Part shown: in pieces, positions 16,429-25,920 of the stretch
Layout of the letters: every line of letters begins with the position of its first letter
Numbering within the stretch: position 1 is the stretch's first letter
Origin: an uncultured Lachnospiraceae bacterium
Lineage (GTDB): Bacteria; Bacillota; Clostridia; Lachnospirales; Lachnospiraceae
DNA length: 64,000 nt
Direction: 5' to 3'
NCBI GenBank assembly: GCA_910585625.1
Contig: CAJUFQ010000020.1
Coordinates: forward strand, 4,279-68,278
Notes under the pieces: generated by a model
What the model was told of the DNA's origin: nothing
What the model saw: only the letters and a program-made list of their open reading frames with translations
Databases searched by the model: none
Translations under genes and position numbers: made by a program

Positions 16429-17412
16429 ATGTTGAAAAAAGAGCCGTTGGTGTCAGTGTGCATGCCTTGCTATAATCATGAAGAGTTCGTGGGCCCGGCA
16501 ATCCAAAGCGTGTTGGGGCAGACGTATGCTAATTTGGAATTGATTGTAGTAGATGATGTCTCCAAGGACAATTCGGTAGGAGTGATAAAAAGTTTTGACG
16601 ATCCCAGGATACGTCTGACCGTCATGGAGGAAAACACCGGGTTTGGGGCGGCTGAATATATGTTCAGGCAGGCCAAGGGGGAGTTTATCTGTTGGGTGGA
16701 TTCTGACGATATCTGGGCGGAGACGTTGCTGGAAAAATATATGGATTTTCTTGGGGAACATGAAGAATATGGGGGATGTGTCTGTAAGCCATTTGTGATT
16801 GATAAAGATGGAAATCTGATGGAGGAGCATTTATTCTGTACCATATTTTCTGACGAAAACAGGAAGAAAGAAGAGTGGTTCCGCAAAATATATCTGGAGG
16901 GAAATTGCTTATGCTCATCGTCCCTGTGCGTGAGGAAAAGCATATACGACCAGGTTGGAGAATTTTGTTTCCAGTATAAACAGATTCATGATTATGACTA
17001 TTGGCTCCGTTTCCTGCAAGTGGCAGAAATTTATATGTACCCCGAAAGCCTTGCGGGTTATCGGGTGCATTGGGAGGGGGAAAATGCGAATTTCAGCACG
17101 CCTTCTCCAGAGGTGGACAGAAGGGAACAAATTGAACGGGCATATATTCTGCTTGAGGTTATGGAGAATCTGAGCGAGGAATACTTTGTGAAAGCTTTTT
17201 CTGATTTATTGCGGATTCAGCCGGGGGAAGAGGGATTTTGCCTGGAGTGTGAAAAATTCTGGATAATGAAGAATTGCAAAAACTGCCGGCTGCTGTCAGT
17301 TGTTTTTTATTATTACCGCCACTACCAGGAAAGTAATTTTAAACGCTATGCCAAGACGGTGTATGGGATAACAAATAATATGATATATGAATTGGCTGGA
17401 AAAGTAAAATAA
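16429..17412 (+). CDS. Family 2 glycosyltransferase
   Basis: About 327 residues. The ATG at 16429 has GAGAGGAAAT just upstream; an in-frame extension to 16408 lacks a ribosome binding site. VSVCMPCYNHEEFVGPAIQSV, LIVVDDVSKDNS and CWVDSDDIWAE are the classic GT2 blocks, and HDYDYWLRFLQ is the usual later block with a catalytic-base Asp region. No extra C-terminal domain is present, unlike its neighbours. It is probably a cytoplasmic transferase of the glycan pathway. Confidence 0.83.
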   Translation: MLKKEPLVSVCMPCYNHEEFVGPAIQSVLGQTYANLELIVVDDVSKDNSVGVIKSFDDPRIRLTVMEENTGFGAAEYMFRQAKGEFICWVDSDDIWAETLLEKYMDFLGEHEEYGGCVCKPFVIDKDGNLMEEHLFCTIFSDENRKKEEWFRKIYLEGNCLCSSSLCVRKSIYDQVGEFCFQYKQIHDYDYWLRFLQVAEIYMYPESLAGYRVHWEGENANFSTPSPEVDRREQIERAYILLEVMENLSEEYFVKAFSDLLRIQPGEEGFCLECEKFWIMKNCKNCRLLSVVFYYYRHYQESNFKRYAKTVYGITNNMIYELAGKVK

Positions 17413-17456
17413 CCGCTGTGAATGATATGTGAGATTCTGTGGGAAAGGTGTCGGGG

Positions 17457-19850
17457 ATGAGGGCATACCAAAAAAAAGAAATTTTTGATATATTGAATTA
17501 TATGTACAATATTGAGGAACAGTGTGCAGGGGATATCCTGACGCAAGAGACAGGCGCAGAGCTGCAAGACTGTGCCGTTCGTGCCGGGACTATGCTTGAG
17601 GGGGAAAAGGGGCATCGTGAGCCGGTTCATGAATTAGAGCAATACTGTGAATTGGTATATCAGTCTGTTGTAAATAACAATTCACAGGGAGGATTGGCGA
17701 GGAAAGAACTGCTTGGCAGAGTGAAACGGTATATCGTATTGCTGGAAGCGGATAAAAATAAAATTGTTTTCATGCCATACAAGTTCTGCATGTGGGATTC
17801 CATGGAAAGCATATATCATGCCGCCTGCAAAGAGCAGGGGAATTGGGAGGTAAAGGTGCATCCTTTGCCGTATAGGTATAAAGACGGCGGTTCTGCCTGC
17901 TATGAGGGGGAATATTTCCAAAGTCTTCCTGGATACATCAGTTATGAAGAGTATGATTTGGAAAAGGAAAAGCCGGATATTATCGTAATCCACAATCCGT
18001 ACGATCAGTATAATCAGATTACGGAGGTATTTGGGGAATATTTCAGCACGGAACTGAGGAAACATACAAAGCGGCTGGTATATGTACCGTATTATATTAA
18101 CCAGCAAAACAATGAAAAAGTTGGGAGGATGATACTTCCAGGTATTAAAAATGCCACAGATATATTTGTACAGTCGGAAGAAATACGCAAGCAGTACCTG
18201 CATTGGAATCCGGGGAAAAATGTCTATGCGGTAGGTTCTCCCAAGATTGACAGAATTGTCAATGCGGGAAATGATTCTGGCATTGGAAGGCACACCTTTT
18301 TCTTAAATACACATTTGATTCCAATTTTAGAAGAGCCGGAAACATTTTTGGAAAGAACAGAAAAACTGCTGCTGTACTTCCGGGAGCGTCCGGAGATTTC
18401 ACTTATCTGGCGGCCGCACCCTATGAGTTTACATACTTTTGAGAAGCAGGAAAACAGGGAGGCTTACCAGAGGCTTTTGCTGTGGTGCGAAGATATAGAT
18501 AATATCAGCCTAGATCAGTCAGAGGATTTTATCAGCAGCCTGATTAAAGCAGACGCTTATATAGGCGACCGTAGTTCATTGATGGTTCTGTTTGGGATGC
18601 AGGGAAAGCCTATGTATATATATGAGCTGGAGAAAAAAGGCAAAGCGCGTCTGGAGTGTTTGGATGCCTGTATCCATGCCGGAAGGGTTTGGCTGCTTGG
18701 GCTTCAGACCCAGATGATATTTTCGGTAGGTTTGTCCTGTGAGGACGTAGTTTCTGAATACGCGCTGCAGGAGCGCGGGAATGGAGCATATGATTATAAT
18801 GATTACGAGGAACGTTTTCATTATCTGAGAAAAAGAGGAGACGACCTGTTTCTCTTTCCGGGTGAGGGCCAAAATTTACTTACAATACATTGCGCTACGA
18901 ACAAGATGGAGAGAGTAAGCCTTATGGGTGGCGGGGAAGCGTATGCGAACTACCGGACGCAAGACATTATTGAATTTGAAGGCGGCTTTTATATTTTTCC
19001 GGGTTATTTTGACAGCCCGCTGCTTTGGTTCGACGGCAAAGAAGTATATGAGTGCAAAGGCTGGATAGAGGCAATGCGGGAATTGGCAGGACGTGACTTT
19101 GGTGAGATAACAGAGAGTGTGGTTTTTGATGAGGGAAAGGCGTGGATCATGTTGGAGAGGACGAACCGGCTGATCTGCACATCTTTGGAAGATTTAGGGA
19201 TTGAATACTATGATATTCCAGTGGAGGGATATTTTATAGACGTCATACAGAAACAAGGAAGGTTATTTTGGATGGCTCCTTCGGGAAAGGGAAAAATTGT
19301 AGTTTGGTCTGTAGAGAATGGGATAGAGCGGGAGTATGATAAGTTCCCGCAAGAACTGAAATTTCCCCAAATGTATGCGTTTACAAAGGTTGTCTGCTTT
19401 AAGGATTCGGTATGGTTTTTGCCGCGGAATGCAAATGGGATTTTGATATTGGACGTTGAAAAAGATGATATGGAGATGATTAGCCTGCCGGAGAACTTCT
19501 TTATGGGGGAAGATGGGGAAGGGATGCCCAAGTTTTGCGTCCATATAGTTTCTGAGAACCGAATGCTCCTGCCGGCTTGCGACGGCAGATATCATTTGAT
19601 AGTAGATATCAAAGAACGGAAGATTGTGCGCCAGATCAGCGCGGAACTTTCTCAGGATTGTTTTGCAGAACTGTATAAAGACAAAAATGTCTGGCTGCAA
19701 AAAGAGTTCTGTGCATTGGGTGATTTTATAGAAGATACGATAAATAATTACCATTTTTCAGAAAAAGAACAAGAATATTTTTTGAAAGGTATCACGAATC
19801 CCGGTTCTTGCGGAGAGAAAATATGGGAGCGGATTTGCGGGTTGCTATGA
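17457..19850 (+). CDS. Large protein with CDP-glycerol glycerophosphotransferase-like domain and long C-terminal region
   Basis: About 797 residues from the ATG at 17457 (a GTG at 17439 is the alternative). Residues ~105-400 resemble the GT-B domain of CDP-glycerol glycerophosphotransferases: VAVGSPKIDRI-like AVGSPKIDR, SLIWRPHP, and ADAYIGDRSSLMVLFGMQGKPMYIY, equivalent to the D-x-SS-x-x-x-E/F-x-x-x-x-KP block. Residues ~410-750 carry recurring short strands (ADNG-type W/F-x-x-P, YFDSPLLWFDGKEVY, LFWMAPSGKGKIVVWS), suggestive of a beta-propeller. It may transfer a polyol phosphate or sugar onto the glycan; the C-terminal part may bind it. Both are inference. Confidence 0.6.
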   Translation: MRAYQKKEIFDILNYMYNIEEQCAGDILTQETGAELQDCAVRAGTMLEGEKGHREPVHELEQYCELVYQSVVNNNSQGGLARKELLGRVKRYIVLLEADKNKIVFMPYKFCMWDSMESIYHAACKEQGNWEVKVHPLPYRYKDGGSACYEGEYFQSLPGYISYEEYDLEKEKPDIIVIHNPYDQYNQITEVFGEYFSTELRKHTKRLVYVPYYINQQNNEKVGRMILPGIKNATDIFVQSEEIRKQYLHWNPGKNVYAVGSPKIDRIVNAGNDSGIGRHTFFLNTHLIPILEEPETFLERTEKLLLYFRERPEISLIWRPHPMSLHTFEKQENREAYQRLLLWCEDIDNISLDQSEDFISSLIKADAYIGDRSSLMVLFGMQGKPMYIYELEKKGKARLECLDACIHAGRVWLLGLQTQMIFSVGLSCEDVVSEYALQERGNGAYDYNDYEERFHYLRKRGDDLFLFPGEGQNLLTIHCATNKMERVSLMGGGEAYANYRTQDIIEFEGGFYIFPGYFDSPLLWFDGKEVYECKGWIEAMRELAGRDFGEITESVVFDEGKAWIMLERTNRLICTSLEDLGIEYYDIPVEGYFIDVIQKQGRLFWMAPSGKGKIVVWSVENGIEREYDKFPQELKFPQMYAFTKVVCFKDSVWFLPRNANGILILDVEKDDMEMISLPENFFMGEDGEGMPKFCVHIVSENRMLLPACDGRYHLIVDIKERKIVRQISAELSQDCFAELYKDKNVWLQKEFCALGDFIEDTINNYHFSEKEQEYFLKGITNPGSCGEKIWERICGLL

Positions 19851-19885
19851 GAAATTTTGTATTAGCGCATGAAGGAGGTATGGGA

Positions 19886-21142
19886 ATGCCAGGGAGGATT
19901 TTCAACCCAAACAATAAGCCTGTTGTTCTTTGGGGGGCGGGAATGAAGACACGATGGTTACTGCAAAACTGCCATCTGGATTTCCCGGTAGAATGCATCA
20001 TAGACTCTGATCCTGAGAAGAGCCAGACAGTATTTTGTGGATTAGATGTTGTTTTGCCCGGCGAGATTGAACAGCTGCAAAGATATTTTGTCATTGTAAT
20101 ACCCCAAAACTGTCAGGAAGAGATTTTTTCTTTCTTGTCTCAAAAAAATATGCAGCATACGCTTGATTATATAGGGCTTTCAGAGTTAGCTGGTTTGTAC
20201 AGAGGGAGCTATGAAAAAAAGATGCTGGCAGATATATCTGATGGATATAAGGTTATGGCGCTGCCGGTATTTCCGATAGGGGATATTTGTACCATCATCT
20301 CTTTTATTAAACCTTATAAAGAGATGATAAATCAGCCGTTATCCTTATATGTAGGAAGTGCAAAGAATCAGGAGCTGCTGGAGGTATGTACGGATATTGA
20401 TAAAGCGGAAGCGCTTTGTATGAGCCCAATGTTATTTGAAGAAGAGGATGAATTCCTGCAGGAACATGGGATATTAGATTTAAAATATATATTTGCGCTG
20501 TTTAAGGGCGAAAAGTATCTTGATGGGCCGGCAGAAGTGAGGGCTTTTTTTGGCTTGCCGCAGGACACGGAATGTAACCGGATAGGCATGTGCAATTTTG
20601 GGAATAAAGATAACGTTGAAGATGTATTTAGGAAATACGGCCTGACAGAGGGCAAGACGGTATTTATCGTGCCATATGGCGATTGGCTTGGAAGACAGGT
20701 GGTAACCGAAGGATTCTGGGCGAAGCTTTGTAAGAGGCTGGAACTAGAGGGGTACGCGGTAATTTTTAATGCTGACAGAGAAATAGTTCCCGGCGTGCCG
20801 AGCTTGTTTTTGAATGTTTTGGATGTTCCGCTGTTCTCTGAGATGTGTGGCAACGTTGTAGGGGCGCGGACGGGGTTGCTGAATTATATTGCTTTTTTCA
20901 CAGATGTAATGATTCAGGCAATATGGCCAGGAGACGATAATCCGCATTTTGAAACCGATTACTGGAAGAATTGGTGTGAATTTGGGGGAGTCAGCCAGTC
21001 GGAGAGAAGCGGTTACTATATGAACAATGGCCTGTCGATTCAGCATGAATCGGGCAGAGAGCAAAGGCTTATAGAATTTATCCATGAAGCAGACGAGAAA
21101 GACATAGCATTTATTATTGAGAATTTAGAAGGCAGAGCGTAG
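19886..21142 (+). CDS. Rossmann-like domain / GT9-like glycosyltransferase fusion
   Basis: About 418 residues from the ATG at 19886, which is preceded by AAGGAGGT with six bases spacing. An ATG at 19847 that overlaps the previous stop is the alternative. Residues ~10-95 (PVVLWGAGMKTRWLLQN ... CIIDSDPEK) are the recurrent dinucleotide-binding-like domain. The rest resembles GT-B heptosyltransferase-type proteins, with KTVFIVPYGDWLGRQV and FNADREIVPG placed like the nucleotide-binding blocks of GT9. The match is weak and no catalytic residue is certain. Confidence 0.55.
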   Translation: MPGRIFNPNNKPVVLWGAGMKTRWLLQNCHLDFPVECIIDSDPEKSQTVFCGLDVVLPGEIEQLQRYFVIVIPQNCQEEIFSFLSQKNMQHTLDYIGLSELAGLYRGSYEKKMLADISDGYKVMALPVFPIGDICTIISFIKPYKEMINQPLSLYVGSAKNQELLEVCTDIDKAEALCMSPMLFEEEDEFLQEHGILDLKYIFALFKGEKYLDGPAEVRAFFGLPQDTECNRIGMCNFGNKDNVEDVFRKYGLTEGKTVFIVPYGDWLGRQVVTEGFWAKLCKRLELEGYAVIFNADREIVPGVPSLFLNVLDVPLFSEMCGNVVGARTGLLNYIAFFTDVMIQAIWPGDDNPHFETDYWKNWCEFGGVSQSERSGYYMNNGLSIQHESGREQRLIEFIHEADEKDIAFIIENLEGRA

Positions 21143-21214
21143 AGGAGATTATATGCAGATTTCAGGGTTTACATATGATTTGCAGGCAATTTATAGGAAA
21201 GGGGGAATTATGGG

Positions 21215-21655
21215 TTGAAACTTTTAAAAGATATGTACCGTGTCATAGAGTTTCCGAAATATGGGGATGAGCGGGGCAGTCTGGTAGTTCTGGAGGGGGA
21301 ATATATGGACATACCCTTTGAGATAAAGCGTGTTTTCTTTATCTATGTCAACGATGTTACAGAGGTCAGAGGCAAACACGCAAACCGCGAGAGCGAGCTG
21401 GTGCTGATATGTGCCAGCGGCAGATGTAAGGTAAAAGTCTCGGATGGCTATGAAGAGGAGATTGTGGAGCTGCATGATTCCAGGAAAGGGCTTTATATCG
21501 CGCCTATGTGTTGGAAAGAGATGTACGAATTCTCAAGTGACGCCGTCCTTTTAGTCGTGTCATCTGAGCATTATAGCGAGGAGGAGTATATCAGTGATTT
21601 TGGGCAGTATAAAAAAATGATGCGGGCAGGGTTCGCAGAAGATGCAGAAAAATAA
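21215..21655 (+). CDS. FdtA/QdtA/WxcM-like sugar 3,4-ketoisomerase (cupin)
   Basis: 146 residues from a TTG start (the first in-frame ATG is six codons in, at 21233); GGGGGAA precedes it. DERGSLVVLEGEYMDIPFEIKR, FIYVNDVTEVRGKHAN and ELVLICASGRCKV are the blocks of the WxcM-like cupins that convert dTDP-4-keto-6-deoxyglucose to the 3-keto isomer. The His in GKHAN is the usual active-site residue. A DegT aminotransferase of the matching FdtB type lies at 24792, so the two probably make a dTDP-3-amino-3,6-dideoxyhexose. Confidence 0.8.
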   Translation: MKLLKDMYRVIEFPKYGDERGSLVVLEGEYMDIPFEIKRVFFIYVNDVTEVRGKHANRESELVLICASGRCKVKVSDGYEEEIVELHDSRKGLYIAPMCWKEMYEFSSDAVLLVVSSEHYSEEEYISDFGQYKKMMRAGFAEDAEK

Positions 21656-21675
21656 TGGAAGAAGGAGAGCGGATT

Positions 21676-22893
21676 ATGTGTAAATGTTTAGTTTGCGGCA
21701 ATAAGGCAGAACGTGTCATTTCTTTTGGCGACATGCCAATCGCTAATGGTTTTTTGTCGGAGGATATGTTTGAAAAAGAAAAATTCTATCCTTTGGAGGT
21801 GGGGTTTTGTCCGACATGCAGCATGGTGCAGCTGACGGAATTGGTTGATAAAGAGGATATGTTTAATGAGAATTATGCATATTTTGCCTCGACCTCCAAA
21901 CGGATGGTAGATCATTTTAAAGAATTTGCGTATTGGGTCATGAAAAACTATTTGTCAGATAATCCTTTTGTGGTGGAAATAGGAAGCAATGATGGCATTA
22001 TGCTGCAGAATTATGTGAAAGAGAACATTAAGCATGTCGGGGTAGAGCCGTCAGAGAATGTTGCGCAGGCGGCGAGGGATAAAGGCGTCAACACATTATC
22101 CTGTTTTTTTGATAAAGAAAACGCAGAGAAAATAAAAGCGGAATATGGGGAGGCTGATGTGATTGCAGGGACGAATGTCATGTGCCATCTGCCCTATATC
22201 CATTCAGTGTTTGACGGTGTTACAAGTTTGCTGAAACCACAGGGAGTGCTGATTTTTGAGGATCCGTATGTTGGCGATATCGTGAGGCGGACTTCATACG
22301 ACCAGATATATGACGAACATGCCTTTTATTTCTCTGTTTCTTCGGTGTCTTATCTGGCGGATATGCATGGATTGGAGGTAATTGACGCGCTGCCGCAGAA
22401 TGTCCATGGCGGCTCAATGCGTTACATATTAGCGCGGAGAGGCGCAAGGAAGGCGTCGGAACGGGTCAGGGAAATCATGGCAGATGAGGAGAAACAAGGA
22501 TTAAAGAAATTATCTACTTATCAGGCATTTGCAGGGAATGTTGCCCAGAACAAGGAAGATTTATTATCTTTGCTAAAGAAGATTAAGTCTGAGGGAAAAA
22601 GAATCGTAGGTTATGGCGCTACGTCTAAAAGTACTACGGTGTTGAACTATTGTGGCATTGGGCCGGAATATATAGAGTTCATCAGCGATACAACGCCAAT
22701 CAAACAGGGAAAATTTACGCCGGGAATGCACATCCCGGTAAAGCCATATGATGCGTTTGCCGTTGATTATCCGGAATATGCGTTATTGTTTGCCTGGAAC
22801 CATGGGGAAGAGATTATTGCCAATGAGTCGTCGTTCCAGGATGCCGGTGGCAAATTTATCCTCTACGTGGATCGGGTGAGGGTGGATGAATAG
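21676..22893 (+). CDS. Sugar C-methyltransferase (zinc-binding N-terminus, class I SAM domain)
   Basis: About 405 residues. The ATG at 21676 follows AAGGAG by eight bases. CKCLVC and later GFCPTCSMVQLTELV supply the four-Cys zinc module at residues ~2-60. VVEIGSNDGIMLQ is SAM motif I, and DQIYDEHAFYFS plus NVHGGSMRYI are blocks of the TylC3/NovU/TcaB9-type sugar C-3 methyltransferases; the C-terminal domain begins VGYGATSKSTTVLNY. These enzymes add a methyl group to carbon of a nucleotide-linked keto sugar, giving a branched sugar. Its placement between FdtA-like and FdtB-like genes suggests a branched amino sugar. Confidence 0.83.
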   Translation: MCKCLVCGNKAERVISFGDMPIANGFLSEDMFEKEKFYPLEVGFCPTCSMVQLTELVDKEDMFNENYAYFASTSKRMVDHFKEFAYWVMKNYLSDNPFVVEIGSNDGIMLQNYVKENIKHVGVEPSENVAQAARDKGVNTLSCFFDKENAEKIKAEYGEADVIAGTNVMCHLPYIHSVFDGVTSLLKPQGVLIFEDPYVGDIVRRTSYDQIYDEHAFYFSVSSVSYLADMHGLEVIDALPQNVHGGSMRYILARRGARKASERVREIMADEEKQGLKKLSTYQAFAGNVAQNKEDLLSLLKKIKSEGKRIVGYGATSKSTTVLNYCGIGPEYIEFISDTTPIKQGKFTPGMHIPVKPYDAFAVDYPEYALLFAWNHGEEIIANESSFQDAGGKFILYVDRVRVDE

Positions 22894-22902
22894 GAGAATG
22901 TC

Positions 22903-23802
22903 ATGAAGAAGATGCTTCTTACCGGAGCGAGCGGTTTTCTGGGCAGGAATTTTCTGGAGTGCTTGGACAAAAGTAAATATGAGGTATTTGCGGTAGGCAG
23001 GAGCTGCCCGCAATATCTGGATAAGGAACATTATTTCAAATACAATCTGAAAGATTTTGAAGGAGCGCTTCAATATATCAGAAAGATATGTCCGAATATT
23101 TTAGTACTGTTTGCGTGGGATGTCAGTACGCAAAGTTATTGGGAAAGTTTTGAAAATTGCTTGTGGGCTGACATCTGCATACGAATGGCACAAGTGTTTC
23201 TGGACAACGGCGGGCAGCAGATACTTTTTGCCGGCACATCGGCAAGCTATGATTATGGGAAAGGCTTCCTGAGAGAACAGCCCGACTATGAGCATCCTTC
23301 GTCTTTGTACGGAATCAGCAAGCTATACACATCCCAGGCATTGCAAAAGCTGGCAAAGATGCATGATGCGGTTTATTGCGAAGCAAGGCTATTTGCCATT
23401 TATGGGAAATACGAAAAAATGGCGCGCCTGGTTCCGCTGACGGCATGGAGGCTGTCCCATAATGAGAAGATAGTCAATGAATGCGGGGAGTTGCTGCGCG
23501 ATTATATTTATATTGAAGATGCGGTGAGAGCAATCCATTTGCTGATAGAAACAAAAGCGTCTGGCGTGTATAATATTTCTACCGGCAAACCGGTAAGCAT
23601 TGGGCAGATTATCAAGAGGATTGCAAAGGAACTGGATCGGAGAGAATTAATAGAATTCCATAACAATGATAAAGCAAAGGAGTATCCCCTGATTGTCGGT
23701 GACAATGCAAAATTAAGGGGGTTAGGCTTCGTATGCGCCTATTCCCTGGAGAGCGGAATCGCGCAGGCTTTAGAATGGATGAAGAAAGAAGGGAAATTAT
23801 GA
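22903..23802 (+). CDS. NAD-dependent epimerase/reductase (extended SDR)
   Basis: 299 residues. KMLLTGASGFLGRNFLECL is the cofactor loop; FAGTSASYDYG and LYGISK give the catalytic Ser and YxxxK. GEYxRDYIY-type LLRDYIYIEDAVRA is the usual substrate-domain block. It lacks an acidic residue after the Ser, pointing to an epimerase or 4-ketoreductase. It follows the C-methyltransferase by ten bases and overlaps the next SDR start by four, so it likely completes the same sugar. The substrate is not known. Confidence 0.75.
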   Translation: MKKMLLTGASGFLGRNFLECLDKSKYEVFAVGRSCPQYLDKEHYFKYNLKDFEGALQYIRKICPNILVLFAWDVSTQSYWESFENCLWADICIRMAQVFLDNGGQQILFAGTSASYDYGKGFLREQPDYEHPSSLYGISKLYTSQALQKLAKMHDAVYCEARLFAIYGKYEKMARLVPLTAWRLSHNEKIVNECGELLRDYIYIEDAVRAIHLLIETKASGVYNISTGKPVSIGQIIKRIAKELDRRELIEFHNNDKAKEYPLIVGDNAKLRGLGFVCAYSLESGIAQALEWMKKEGKL

Positions 23803-24737
23803 AAATCATAGTGACAGGCGGTCTTGGCCATATTGGATCCAGGCTGATCCGAAAGCTCCCGGAGGAAATTCCCGGGGCAGAAATCACGATTGTAGATAAT
23901 TTAAAGGTGCAGAGGTATTGTTCCCTGTTCCATCTTCCGCAAGAGGGAACTTATAATTTTGTGCAGGGAGACATTTTAGACAGCAGCTTGTTAGAACATG
24001 TGATCCGGGGAGCCGATGCGGTCGTTAATCTTGCAGCCAATACAGAGCCTGAGCTGAGTGTTGAAAAGGAGCAGGAAGTGGAAGAGGTCAATTATGTCGG
24101 AACGGTGAAAGTTGCGGACTGTTGTGCAAAATGGGGAGTTCCGATGTTTTTCCCATCCAGTACCAGCGTGTATGGAGCGTCAGAGGCATATGTAGATGAA
24201 GGGACGGATGTGAGTGTGGAGGCGGCTCAAAGCCCTTACGCGAAGACAAAAGTGAAATCGGAACAATACTTGGGGAAACTCGCAAAAGAAGGGGAAATAC
24301 GTTTTACGGCGTGCCGTTTTGGCACAATTTTTGGCATATCCCCGGGAATGCGCTTCCATACGGCCGTGAATAAATTTGCCTGGCAGGCATGCACCGGCCA
24401 GCCGCTGACAGTATGGGAAACAGCCTGGGAGCAGAGACGGCCCTATCTGGATATCGAGGATGCAGTTTCAGCTATATGTTTTATCATAAAGAACGACCAT
24501 TTCAGCAATGATATTTTTAATATTGTTACGGTAAATGCCGCAGTGAAAGACATAGTGGCAGAATTACGGAAACACTTGGATGATGTGCAGATAGGGTTTG
24601 TTAAGTCTAAAATCATGAACACTTTGTCCTATGATGTTTCCTGTGAGAAGATAAAAGCGTTGGGGTTTGTTCCCCGCGGTTCTCTGGAGCGGGGCGTAAA
24701 AGATACAGTCGAGTTGCTGCGGGGGATTTGCAGATAG
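23799..24737 (+). CDS. NAD-dependent epimerase/dehydratase (extended SDR)
   Basis: About 312 residues, starting at an ATG whose last bases form the previous TGA. An upstream in-frame extension to 23733 would overlap the preceding gene and is rejected. KIIVTGGLGHIGSRLI is a GxxGxxG loop; FFPSSTSVYGASE and SPYAKTK are the catalytic blocks. QRRPYLDIEDAVSAI is the substrate-domain block. Probable epimerase acting on a nucleotide sugar within the second sugar branch. Confidence 0.77.
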   Translation: MKIIVTGGLGHIGSRLIRKLPEEIPGAEITIVDNLKVQRYCSLFHLPQEGTYNFVQGDILDSSLLEHVIRGADAVVNLAANTEPELSVEKEQEVEEVNYVGTVKVADCCAKWGVPMFFPSSTSVYGASEAYVDEGTDVSVEAAQSPYAKTKVKSEQYLGKLAKEGEIRFTACRFGTIFGISPGMRFHTAVNKFAWQACTGQPLTVWETAWEQRRPYLDIEDAVSAICFIIKNDHFSNDIFNIVTVNAAVKDIVAELRKHLDDVQIGFVKSKIMNTLSYDVSCEKIKALGFVPRGSLERGVKDTVELLRGICR

Positions 24738-24791
24738 CCCAGATATGGGTTGATGGCATAAAGGCGCTACAGATAAAAGAAAGGGCAAGAC

Positions 24792-25883
24792 ATGCATATA
24801 TTATGTAATCGGTTAGACAAGGCTTTTCAGGCCTATCAGCAGGAGTTTGAGAATAAGGCAGTGGAGGTGCTTCGGAGTGGCTATTATGTCATGGGGAAAG
24901 AGCTGCAATCATTTGAGCGGGAGTTCGCGCAGTTTTTGGGAGCTTCCCACTGCATTGGGGTAGGGAACGGATTGTCGGCTCTGAGCATGGCGTTCTATTT
25001 GTTAGGGATAGGAACCGGGGATGAAGTGATTGTTCCTGCCAATACTTATATTGCCAGCGTGCTGGGCGTAACGCTGAATGGGGCAGTACCGGTTTTTGTA
25101 GAGCCAGATACATATTATAATATCAATGCAGATTTGATTGAAGAGGCAATTACAGAGAAAACAAGAGCAATACTGGCAGTACACCTATATGGGCAGGCCG
25201 CCAATATGAAAAGAATTTTACAAATAGCGGAAAAATATAATCTAAAGGTAGTGGAGGATTGCGCCCAATCGCATGGAGCTGCTTTCGAAGGGAAACAGAC
25301 AGGGACGTTCGGGGATTTCGGCTGTTTTTCTTTTTACCCCACGAAAAATCTAGGGGCATTTGGGGATGGAGGCGCGCTTGTGACCAATCATGCTGATTTG
25401 GCAGAGCAGGCAAAGATGTTCCGTAATTATGGGAGTAAAAGGAAATATTATAATGAGATTATGGGGGTTAACTCCAGGCTGGACGAATTTCAGGCCGGGA
25501 TGTTGAGGATAAAGCTCCGTCATTATAGCGAGTTGTTACAAGAGCGTAAAAATCTAGCGGCATACTACGAGAGTAATATTAAGAACCCTGCATTTATCCT
25601 GCCCAAAGTCAGGGAGGGAGCGGAGACCGTCTGGCATCAGTATGTGGTACGGGTAAATGAAAGGGATGAGGTTCAGAGGAAGTTAAAGTCGGAGGGAATT
25701 GACACTATGATTCATTACCCGATTCCTCCATATTTGGCAGAGTCCATGAGGTATCTGAATATCCCTGAGGAGAAATATCCATTGGCAGGAAAGTATGCAA
25801 GAGAAGTTCTGTCAATGCCATTTTACAACGGGATGACAGAGCAGGAGCAGGAGTACGTGGTGAAGGTTATCAATAGTCTGTAG
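24792..25883 (+). CDS. FdtB-like nucleotide-sugar aminotransferase (DegT/DnrJ/EryC1 family)
   Basis: 363 residues. GVGNGLSALSMAF, VVEDCAQSHGA and FSFYPTKNLGAFGDGG are standard DegT blocks, the last with the PLP-binding Lys intact, in contrast to the His-type homologue at 7867. Similar enzymes (FdtB, QdtB) transfer an amino group from glutamate to the 3-keto position of a dTDP-6-deoxyhexose. With the FdtA-like cupin at 21215 it forms the two-step route to a 3-amino-3,6-dideoxy sugar. RmlA/RmlB genes to supply the precursor are not in the window. Confidence 0.85.
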   Translation: MHILCNRLDKAFQAYQQEFENKAVEVLRSGYYVMGKELQSFEREFAQFLGASHCIGVGNGLSALSMAFYLLGIGTGDEVIVPANTYIASVLGVTLNGAVPVFVEPDTYYNINADLIEEAITEKTRAILAVHLYGQAANMKRILQIAEKYNLKVVEDCAQSHGAAFEGKQTGTFGDFGCFSFYPTKNLGAFGDGGALVTNHADLAEQAKMFRNYGSKRKYYNEIMGVNSRLDEFQAGMLRIKLRHYSELLQERKNLAAYYESNIKNPAFILPKVREGAETVWHQYVVRVNERDEVQRKLKSEGIDTMIHYPIPPYLAESMRYLNIPEEKYPLAGKYAREVLSMPFYNGMTEQEQEYVVKVINSL

Positions 25884-25920
25884 CGGTTCTTTTCGAGCAT
25901 CCGCATAGTGAGGGTATCAT

